A stretch of DNA of 13,341 bases from Chloroflexota bacterium. GTDB lineage: Bacteria; Chloroflexota; Anaerolineae; Promineifilales; Promineifilaceae. The stretch spans positions 3,178,845 through 3,192,185 of the forward strand of contig CP070688.1 in the NCBI GenBank assembly GCA_020353135.1. The letters are read 5' to 3'. This document shows, piece after piece, positions 1 to 6,322 of the stretch. Numbering within the stretch: the first letter of the stretch is position 1; each line of letters starts with the position of its first letter. A model generated the notes under the pieces. It was not told the origin of the DNA, did not search any database, and worked only from the letters and a program-made list of their open reading frames with translations. The position numbers and the translations under genes are program-made.

Positions 1-2940
1 ATACCAATGAGGGACAATCCGTCTGGGCAGCCCAAGGGCAATGCGCAGATACGACCAGAAAAGCCAAGCGCCGGCAACCAGACCAGCAACTCCCAGTCTG
101 GTGGCGAAGTCCAAGAAGATGTTGTGGGGATGGCTCAGATTCGGTTCTCGCCAGGCCGCGTCGAGAATGTAACGGCCGCGATACTCGTACAGAAAATTGT
201 CAAGCCCCACGCCAAGAATAGGGTGTTCCAAGAACATATTCAGACTGGACTGCCACAGATTCATGCGAAAGAATCCGGTCGCCCCCTGAGGGTTAAGGCG
301 GCCCGCCAGCTGTGGAATCTGCAGGGCGACGAGGAAAGTCACAAGGCCGACAAGGACGAAGCCTAACAGCCACGGCCACAGAGGGCCAGGGCGCGATCTG
401 CGCCAGAGGATCAGAATGGCCAAAAGTGAGGCCGGCAGTCCCAGGAACAAGGCGCCTTTACTGAAACTCAAAATCATGGCCAGGCCAATGGGCAGCAGGG
501 CAAGCGAGTAGGCCATCCGGCGCCGACCTTTTCCCATCAGCATGACGGCGATAAGAATTGGAACCGTTCGTCCCAGGAACAGGGCGACGTTATTCGGCGA
601 TCCGTAGACCGAACGTAGCCGCATGAGGCCGCCTTCAGAAGTGATCAGGTTTTGTCCGGTCGCGTATTGCCAGAGCCCGATTACAGCCACGACAACGCCG
701 CCGAGGACAAAAGCGTCCAGAACCGTCCACATCTCGCCCTCGTGCAGCCAGATCCAGCGAAGCAACAGGTAAAAGATTGCTGATTCCATGACCAAAACGC
801 GCCACTCGTTGGTGGCCACATCCAGTCGGCTGCTGAAAAATAATGACAGAGTGGCCACGATAACAAAGGCGAAGAAAGCAAAATCGACCGATCGCAACCT
901 GAAATCGGGGTTCTCTACCCGACGCGGGACTTCCGTCGCTATTCTTTGGACCACAAGCCTGAGTAGAAATGCCGCCGCAGCTACCAGGAGAAAGATCTCT
1001 AGCGGCGAGAAGCGGTAGCCTAGAAGCGGTTTCGGTTTAACAAAGAAGGGGATGGTAAAGGCTACCAAGGCCAGGCCCCACTGGGGACGAAGATAGATCA
1101 GCCCAAACAACAGCGCCACGGCGGCAAAATAGACGAGAAATGTAGGGGTGAAATAGAAGGTCGAGGCGGCAGCGGCCGTGAGCGCTAACTGCCCACCGTC
1201 TCCAAGCCGCCGGAATAGACCGGACGCTTGTTCACTCCAGGTCAACCAGCCGGCGATTGTCGCCATGACGGCCGCGGAAGCCGTCAAGAGCAGTTGCCAT
1301 CGCTCGCCCATACGCCGATAGCCGGCGCTTAACTGACGGCCAAATGAACCCCAATCGGTTCGGCGACCCTGCTGAATGGCCAGCAGAGCAAGTATCATCG
1401 CCACGACGGCCAGCACGATCAGGACAAGATTGAAGGTCGTGTCGGGCGGCCGGTAAGAAACGCTGAAGCCATTCAGCGACCATTGGTCGGTTCCTCGGTG
1501 GGCGGTGACTGTCAAGGTGTGTTCGCCAGGCGCCAAGTCGCTAGCCACGATCTCAGTCGCTAGATACGCTTCCAGCGGATCGGGTGCATTGAGGACCAGC
1601 GAGGCGCCACCATCGTCGGCAGGCAGTTCATTGGCCGGCCGGCCGTCGATTGTCACATAGAATCGAGCGTGGTAGTCGCCTTTGCGCACGCGCAGACCCA
1701 CATCCGTTCCCCAGAATCTGAGGGACACAGTATCGCCAGTGTCGCCGACGTCAGCTCCAAATTCAGGCGAAAAGCGCCAATTACCTTCATACTGCTGTCC
1801 GGCGGACTCGGGGATCGAGTAATGAAAACCCGGATACGCGAGCTCGTCGCCGGCTAAGAAGTCGGAAACTGCCTCCGCAGTGCTCCGCCCGGCAATGCTA
1901 AATCCCCAGTGAGGATCATCTGGGGGCTCATCCGGCTGCCAGTTCTCAAGGAACATGATGCCCATCCACGGCCATTCGCTGCGAGCACGTTCCAGGGCTG
2001 TTACCGTCCACTGAGCCTGATCTTCTTCATCAACCTGGCCCCATATTGACGGTTCCCCTTGCCACGTTTCAGGCAGAGAATTCCAGCCCCAATTGGCGGC
2101 CCAAATCGGCTTTTGGGTATCTCCAAAACGCTCCATGACTTCGCGTAAAAGGATGATACGGCTGAAATTCAATAGATCTTGCTGAACCCGGCGATCAACG
2201 GGACTACTGTCGAAACCGTAAGGCTTGCCGGCAACGACGTCAAATGCATCGCCTGCGCCGGCCTGGTAAAGCGCTTGCAGATAGAGTGGGTCGGCCAGAT
2301 TCATGCCGCCAGTTTCGACCGTCGGTGCCAATGGGGCCGCGACTATAACTGCCGACGGATCGGCCTCTCGGATAGCCTCGGCAGCAGCCGACAGCAGGGC
2401 AGCATACTCGGCCGGATTGACCGGCTTGTTTCCCCAATGGGAGGCTAAATTGGGCTCATCCCAGATGATGTAGCGGTCAACGTGGTCTCCGTAACGCATC
2501 GCAAATTCGCCGGCCCAGGCCGCGTATTCGGCTAGATCGGCCGGCGGCGCGAAGCCCTGGTCTGGATCGCCGTCGAGTAATGGAACGAGCGTCAGATCGC
2601 TAGCTACAATTGCCTCCACCAGACGGTCACTGGCGGTCCAGTCGAACAAGTCGTCGTAGTAGAAAGGCTGCTTCAAAGTTCGAAAACCGGCAGCGCTAAT
2701 CTGATCGAGCGTTTCCGGCAACGCCCTTGCCGTGTATTGACCCAGATTGACATTGATGCCGGCCTGAAACTCAGACTGGCTTATCGGTTCAGGGAGACCA
2801 GTTGGAATTCCACGGTGCGCGAACGAGCGCCAGGCGACGATCGCCCAAGCAGCCAACAGGACTATCGCCAACGCGAAAAGAATGATCAAAATGATGAGCG
2901 GTGACCGGCGGCCATTTGGCCTTATTGACGAGCGGCTCAT
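1..2940 (-). CDS. Glycoside-hydrolase-like / O-antigen ligase (Wzy_C) fusion membrane protein, C-terminus cut off by the window edge
   Basis: The frame is open from an ATG at 2940 down to base 1 (980 residues, no stop), so the true end lies outside the window. Residues 14-36 form a membrane anchor. Residues about 55-370 resemble a clan-A (GH39/GH5-like) TIM barrel: IIWDEPN (158-164) matches the acid/base strand motif, with Glu162 as candidate. KPIWAANWGW (277-286) matches the nucleophile strand but has Asn283 where Glu is expected. DPHWGFSI follows at 342-349. Residues about 375-500 look like a beta-sandwich, 501-520 is a membrane helix, and 546-980 is a multi-helix region with O-antigen ligase/Wzy hallmarks: SPNNVALFLGR (781-791), GVGLDNFLYEY (910-920) and the HPHN loop (937-940). 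The inferred role is ligation or polymerisation of a surface glycan, with the barrel outside the membrane. It starts 33 bases after the lipoprotein gene and is probably co-transcribed with it. No good ribosome-binding site is visible. The ligase family call is firm; the barrel's activity is uncertain. Confidence 0.85.
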   Translation of the reverse strand, partial: MSRSSIRPNGRRSPLIILIILFALAIVLLAAWAIVAWRSFAHRGIPTGLPEPISQSEFQAGINVNLGQYTARALPETLDQISAAGFRTLKQPFYYDDLFDWTASDRLVEAIVASDLTLVPLLDGDPDQGFAPPADLAEYAAWAGEFAMRYGDHVDRYIIWDEPNLASHWGNKPVNPAEYAALLSAAAEAIREADPSAVIVAAPLAPTVETGGMNLADPLYLQALYQAGAGDAFDVVAGKPYGFDSSPVDRRVQQDLLNFSRIILLREVMERFGDTQKPIWAANWGWNSLPETWQGEPSIWGQVDEEDQAQWTVTALERARSEWPWMGIMFLENWQPDEPPDDPHWGFSIAGRSTAEAVSDFLAGDELAYPGFHYSIPESAGQQYEGNWRFSPEFGADVGDTGDTVSLRFWGTDVGLRVRKGDYHARFYVTIDGRPANELPADDGGASLVLNAPDPLEAYLATEIVASDLAPGEHTLTVTAHRGTDQWSLNGFSVSYRPPDTTFNLVLIVLAVVAMILALLAIQQGRRTDWGSFGRQLSAGYRRMGERWQLLLTASAAVMATIAGWLTWSEQASGLFRRLGDGGQLALTAAAASTFYFTPTFLVYFAAVALLFGLIYLRPQWGLALVAFTIPFFVKPKPLLGYRFSPLEIFLLVAAAAFLLRLVVQRIATEVPRRVENPDFRLRSVDFAFFAFVIVATLSLFFSSRLDVATNEWRVLVMESAIFYLLLRWIWLHEGEMWTVLDAFVLGGVVVAVIGLWQYATGQNLITSEGGLMRLRSVYGSPNNVALFLGRTVPILIAVMLMGKGRRRMAYSLALLPIGLAMILSFSKGALFLGLPASLLAILILWRRSRPGPLWPWLLGFVLVGLVTFLVALQIPQLAGRLNPQGATGFFRMNLWQSSLNMFLEHPILGVGLDNFLYEYRGRYILDAAWREPNLSHPHNIFLDFATRLGVAGLVAGAWLFWSYLRIALGLPRRIVPHWY

Positions 2941-2973
2941 AACGCGATTTGGCCGTACCGAGGCAGTTTACCA

Positions 2974-4710
2974 TTACTCCGATATTCCGATTCCAGGCCT
3001 GACGGGAATCGGAGTGATGTCGACGGGCAGTTCTGACTGGGGTTGAGCTTCGCTTGGCGCCAAACCGTAGGGTGCTCTACTGGGATTGCTGGCGATGCTG
3101 TCGTCCTGAGTGATGCGTTTAACCTCGCCATTCTCCAGATCATACATGAACAGGTCGCCGTCATAAACGAAGGCGATAGTACGGCCGGCCGGTCCCCAGG
3201 CCATTGCGTTCTGCTCGCGAGGGAAGCGACTATTCTCGCCGGCCGCTGGGTAGATCTGGCGCGCATTGCTGCCGTCTCGATCCATGAGCCAAAGAGTATA
3301 TGAACTACGTACACTTTCGACCGGATTGGTCGCTCTCAGAAAGGCGATCTGACTGTTCAGCGAGTTATCATCTAGTAGATCCGCCTGAAATGGGGACCAG
3401 CTGGGATGACCCCAGATTCCCGACTGTTGTACAAAACGTGCGTCCGTGCCATCTTCAACGTTTATTACCCAGGTGTCGAATAACAGCGCATCTGGATCAT
3501 CTCCGGCGTGCCTAGTGAAGGCCAGAAAGGCGCCGTCTGGAGACCAGGATAAACTGGGAACCCAGACCCAATCAGCCTGCGTATTGTACTCGGTGAATGC
3601 GCGGAGCTGCAGACGCTGTTCCTCATCTTCGTCTGCCTCTGTGTCGATCAGGCCCACTTCGTCAGCGTAACTGTAAGCGATGTACCGGCCTTGCGGTGAC
3701 CAGGCATAATTGCCCCCCCACCAACCGTAGGTGGCCGGATATGCTTCGACGAGCAACTCTGGGCGAATGATTCCTTCCTCAGGCGATCGTAGATCGGCCA
3801 GCCACAAGTCGTTGTTAGCCTCCCAGCCTGGCAGTAATTCGGTTGGAGTTCCGGTTGTAAACGCGATTTGCGCATTCTCTGGCTTTTCCGGATTCCAGTC
3901 AGCCCACAAGACATTGTCGACGTCCAGCGGCTGTGGTTCAGCGTCGGGCGTCGTTTCAATTACCCACAAGTTGTTGAAACGTTCTGTATCTGTGATGGCC
4001 CGTGTATAGAGCAGGTGACTGCCGTTCGGCGACAGCGTAAATACCCGGCGATCAAGATCGCTCCCGGTATCGAGCTGTTCGGGAAATGCGCTTGAGCCGC
4101 GCAAGACAATGCTGTTGCCGCCGGCGATATAGGCCAGCAGGCCTGCGAATTCGACCCGCCTGGGCGCCGAGCCGACCCCTATCATAACGATTTCGTCCCG
4201 GGCTGGCTCAATAATCGTCACCCGGCTTTCCTGGCGACCAAACTCGAGCCCGTCATGATAGACAATTCTGACGGTCAACTCCTGGAGCCCGGGCCGGCCT
4301 GTCTGGACAATTATCGGCGGATCATCGGACTGCATTGATTCACTACGGACGCTTCTTCGCTGATAAGGGATACCTTGCTCAATGATCTCGATGCTCTCGG
4401 TCACGCGCGTAATCTTGACCAGCAAATCCTCAGTCAAGGGAGTGAAAAGGGGCGGATCGATTAGATCGGCATCACCTAGCGTGACTCCAGATTCTTCCAG
4501 CAACTCGCGGACGTTGGCCGATTCTGAGGTTAGACTAAACGTCTCGCCGTCAGTCTGAAGGGTTACGGGTACCGGTCCCTGATCGACGAACTCGGGCGCC
4601 GGTGTGGCGCATGCAGATATGGCTATTGCAGTTGAAAGCCCCATCAGCAGAATTGCTATGTATCCTATCTTCGCCGCCCAACGCGTCGACTCGTGTAGTG
4701 ACCTGTTCAT
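2974..4710 (-). CDS. Lipoprotein with DUF348-like, G5-like and TolB-type beta-propeller domains
   Basis: This is a predicted surface lipoprotein of 578 residues. The ATG at 4710 gives a classic type II signal peptide: a charged start, a hydrophobic stretch and the lipobox AISAC with Cys34. An in-frame GTG at 4806 would add 32 residues before the signal, so I prefer 4710. Residues about 47-102 (starting VPVTLQTDGETF) resemble the DUF348 domain of YabE/Rpf-type proteins. Residues 105-178 resemble a G5 domain. Residues about 185-545 contain repeated WSPDG-type blades (WSPQGRYIAYSY, WSPDGAFLAFTR, WGPAGRTIAFVY), like TolB or WD40-like propellers, probably six or so. G5 and DUF348 domains are usually linked to peptidoglycan or glycan binding, so a wall- or glycan-associated scaffold or sensor is a reasonable inference; no catalytic motif is seen. 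It lies 33 bases upstream of the hydrolase/Wzy fusion. The 130 bases before it (4711-4840) show no convincing promoter; a poor candidate is TTGTGT-15-TACACT reading on the minus strand near 4808-4782. Confidence 0.85.
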   Translation of the reverse strand: MNRSLHESTRWAAKIGYIAILLMGLSTAIAISACATPAPEFVDQGPVPVTLQTDGETFSLTSESANVRELLEESGVTLGDADLIDPPLFTPLTEDLLVKITRVTESIEIIEQGIPYQRRSVRSESMQSDDPPIIVQTGRPGLQELTVRIVYHDGLEFGRQESRVTIIEPARDEIVMIGVGSAPRRVEFAGLLAYIAGGNSIVLRGSSAFPEQLDTGSDLDRRVFTLSPNGSHLLYTRAITDTERFNNLWVIETTPDAEPQPLDVDNVLWADWNPEKPENAQIAFTTGTPTELLPGWEANNDLWLADLRSPEEGIIRPELLVEAYPATYGWWGGNYAWSPQGRYIAYSYADEVGLIDTEADEDEEQRLQLRAFTEYNTQADWVWVPSLSWSPDGAFLAFTRHAGDDPDALLFDTWVINVEDGTDARFVQQSGIWGHPSWSPFQADLLDDNSLNSQIAFLRATNPVESVRSSYTLWLMDRDGSNARQIYPAAGENSRFPREQNAMAWGPAGRTIAFVYDGDLFMYDLENGEVKRITQDDSIASNPSRAPYGLAPSEAQPQSELPVDITPIPVRPGIGISE

Positions 4711-4840
4711 CTGGATTAGCGTGCGGCCGAAAACCGCCTGGAGCGTCTCCGATGAGGCGTTGTGGTCTGGCGCACTGGCGTAGTGTAGAGCCTCAACGTG
4801 CAACACAACGGGTTACAGAAATCGGCGGCGTATGTGATTC

Positions 4841-5266
4841 TCAAGTTGCTTCATCGGTCAAGAAGGAAAACTGTCCGGCCTGCTCCCAAAGATCGCGAAC
4901 CTGTGGGGATAGCGAATTGGCAACCTGGCTTTGCAATTCCTGATCAATAATCATCCTCACGCCGGAAAAGACTGCCATAGTAGGATAGACCGCGAATTCG
5001 CCATTGGAGTTGCCGCTGCGCCGGGCTGCTCGTTGGAGAAACTCTTCGCTGCTCAGATTGGGGTCTCGGAAGTGCAATAACCAAAACACGTCCTTCAAGG
5101 ACCTCGCCAAATCGTCAGGCAGTGCTTTGGCCAGATCGCGCTTCGTCTTGCGGTTCAGGGCCGTGCCAAACGTGCGCAAGACGCCATCACTCCAGCGGCG
5201 CGCATGTTGCTCGGTGCGCAGCTTGCCGACCTGGAGGATGTGAGTGTAGTAACTGTCTAAATCCAT
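4841..5266 (-). CDS. DUF2267 family protein
   Basis: A small soluble protein of 141 residues, the usual size of the family. The N-terminus (MDLDSYYTHIL), the pattern LRTFGTALNRKTKRDLAKALP and the phrase RSLKDVF match the helical DUF2267 fold, in which a first half resembling a repeat unit is followed by a second (SSEEFLQRAARRSG, then VFSGVRMIIDQEL). The biochemical function of the family is unknown; members are often found near stress-related genes. I chose the ATG at 5266 because AAGGA lies 7 bases upstream (plus-strand TCCTT at 5274-5278). An upstream in-frame TTG at 5284 lacks this support. The gene has its own promoter candidate, divergent from the L25 promoter. The next minus-strand gene begins 130 bases downstream, so it may be read through, but no terminator is visible between them. 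Confidence 0.85.
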   Translation of the reverse strand: MDLDSYYTHILQVGKLRTEQHARRWSDGVLRTFGTALNRKTKRDLAKALPDDLARSLKDVFWLLHFRDPNLSSEEFLQRAARRSGNSNGEFAVYPTMAVFSGVRMIIDQELQSQVANSLSPQVRDLWEQAGQFSFLTDEAT

Positions 5267-5305
5267 CGTCTTATCCTTAATCAACGGTATCTCTTCGCGG
5301 GCTGG

Positions 5306-5334
5306 TTTTTACCCCGGCTACTCAGGTGCGTCAA
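5306..5334 (-). promoter_or_regulatory. Candidate sigma-70-type promoter for the DUF2267 gene
   Basis: Reading on the minus strand, TTGACG (plus-strand CGTCAA at 5329-5334) is separated by exactly 17 bases from TAAAAA (plus-strand TTTTTA at 5306-5311). The -35 box matches consensus at 5 of 6 positions and the -10 box at 4 of 6. Transcription would begin near 5299, leaving a leader of roughly 33 bases with the AAGGA ribosome-binding site before the ATG at 5266. The prediction is by eye. Confidence 0.5.
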
Positions 5335-5345
5335 GCTGATTGACG
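5329..5345. repeat. Inverted repeat joining the two divergent -35 boxes
   Basis: CGTCAA-GCTGA-TTGACG forms a perfect 6-base inverted repeat with a 5-base centre. Each arm is the -35 box of one of the divergent promoters, so the symmetry may simply reflect two back-to-back promoters. It could also be an operator for a dimeric regulator that would control both genes at once. Confidence 0.5.
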
Positions 5346-5368
5346 ATTTGGAGTAGATTGTTTATACT
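5340..5368 (+). promoter_or_regulatory. Sigma-70-type promoter for the L25 gene
   Basis: TTGACG at 5340-5345 and TATACT at 5363-5368 are each 5 of 6 to consensus, with an ideal 17-base spacer. The expected start is near 5375, which gives an untranslated leader of about 108 bases before the L25 start codon. This is the best promoter match I found in the window. Confidence 0.7.
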
Positions 5369-5378
5369 CCCCTTTCGT

Positions 5379-5469
5379 TTTGCGAAATTCCGCAAACATC
5401 CGGTGTCTGGGCTGCGAGATGAAGCTGGTCAGACAGCGGATGTTTTAGCGAACAATGGGATTGTTTTTT
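5379..5469 (+). promoter_or_regulatory. Structured 5' leader of the L25 mRNA, possible attenuator
   Basis: Three hairpins can be drawn by eye. TTTGCG (5379-5384) pairs with CGCAAA (5391-5396). AACATCCGGTGTCTG (5395-5409) pairs with CAGACAGCGGATGTT (5430-5444) with one mismatch and a 20-base loop, extended by one A-T pair (5394/5445). AACAAT (5451-5456) pairs with ATTGTT (5460-5465) across GGG and runs into TTTT, a weak terminator-like shape directly before the ribosome-binding site GAGG (5470-5473). The first two hairpins overlap at 5394-5396, so their full forms compete. This layout suits feedback control of L25, whose E. coli homologue rplY is known to be autoregulated through its leader. 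Folding was not computed. Confidence 0.45.
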
Positions 5470-5482
5470 GAGGTACTAAGTC

Positions 5483-6154
5483 ATGTCAGAGCGAGCAGAA
5501 TTTACAGCCGAGAGCCGGGCAATGACGGGCAAGAAGGCGAAACAGCTACGACGCCAGGGCATCATTCCGGCAGTTATCTATGGACAAGGCCAGAATCTAA
5601 ACATTCAGGTTGACAATTTGACGCTGCAGCGCGTGCTGCGCGATGCCGGAACGACGAATCTGATCGATATCAGCATTGGCAAAGAGAAGCACACCGTCCT
5701 GGCCAAGGACGTCCAGGTCCATGTTACTCGAGGCGACCTAATCCATGTCGATTTCTACGAGGTAGACATGACCGAGAAGCTGGTGGTTGAGGCTGCCTTG
5801 GTGCCCGTAGGCACCGCCGCGCCGGTAAACGAGGGTCTAGGAACCACGGCCATGATCATGGTCTCGGTCCAAATCGAGTGTCTACCGGACAATCTGATTT
5901 CTGAGATCGAGGTCGATATGACAAAGATCGAGACCCCCGACGATGTGGTGATAATTGGCGATCTGTCGGTGCCGGAAGGTGTGGCTATTCTGGCTGAACC
6001 GGACTCTATCGTGGCTCGTTTCGATTACGTCCAGCTAGAAGAGGAAGAGGAAGAAGAGGTAGAGGATGAGGAATTGCTCATGGCAGCCGCAGCCGACGAG
6101 GTAGAGGTGATCGCCAAGGGCAAGCAAGCCGACGAGGAAGAGTTCGAGGAGTAA
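5483..6154 (+). CDS. rplY: 50S ribosomal protein L25, long (TL5/CTC) form
   Basis: L25 binds 5S rRNA in the large ribosomal subunit. At 223 residues this is the long two-domain form. Residues about 4-92 are the 5S-binding beta-barrel, with the family signature RRQGIIPAVIYG (23-34) and HVDFYEVD (88-95). Residues about 96-184 are the TL5/CTC C-terminal domain (VPVGTAAPVNEG, then DVVIIGDLSVPEGV). A low-complexity acidic tail (LEEEEEEEVEDEELL onward, to the end at 223) extends beyond it. The start ATG has GAGG 9 bases upstream. The gene stands alone, with its own promoter, a structured leader and a strong terminator. The common neighbour pth (peptidyl-tRNA hydrolase) is absent here. Identification is firm. 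Confidence 0.97.
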   Translation: MSERAEFTAESRAMTGKKAKQLRRQGIIPAVIYGQGQNLNIQVDNLTLQRVLRDAGTTNLIDISIGKEKHTVLAKDVQVHVTRGDLIHVDFYEVDMTEKLVVEAALVPVGTAAPVNEGLGTTAMIMVSVQIECLPDNLISEIEVDMTKIETPDDVVIIGDLSVPEGVAILAEPDSIVARFDYVQLEEEEEEEVEDEELLMAAAADEVEVIAKGKQADEEEFEE

Positions 6155-6240
6155 GCGCCTCGCCACAACGTGGCCAGCGGCGGGCAGGCGACTGGGCCGT
6201 TCGCCGGATGGTCATCTACGAATCAAATTAGTAGTCTTGC

Positions 6241-6280
6241 AGGAGGGCCGGATACATATCCGGCTCTCTTTGTTTTTTCT
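6241..6280 (+). terminator. Rho-independent terminator after the L25 gene
   Basis: A 13-pair stem (arms 6241-6253 and 6258-6270, core GGCCGGAT/ATCCGGCT, two G-U pairs) closes a four-base loop ACAT and runs into the T-rich tract TTTGTTTTTTC. It lies 86 bases past the L25 stop and before the glycosyltransferase gene, so it probably separates the two transcription units. Confidence 0.9.
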
Positions 6281-6322
6281 TAATGTTCGACCACTTCATC
6301 AGCCGGGGCTAGAATCCAGAAG

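Noticed and set aside
7..366. Plus-strand open frame of 119 codons
   Set aside because: It lies opposite the Wzy domain of the large minus-strand gene; its translation is low in hydrophobic structure and shows no family pattern, so it is a shadow frame.
4711..4806. N-terminal extension of the lipoprotein to the GTG at 4806
   Set aside because: It would place 32 residues before a well-formed lipoprotein signal peptide, which would no longer be N-terminal.
4602..4943. Plus-strand open frame of 113 codons across the lipoprotein start and the DUF2267 end
   Set aside because: It overlaps two well-supported minus-strand genes, has no ribosome-binding site that I can see, and its peptide is Cys/Ser/Arg-rich as shadow frames often are.
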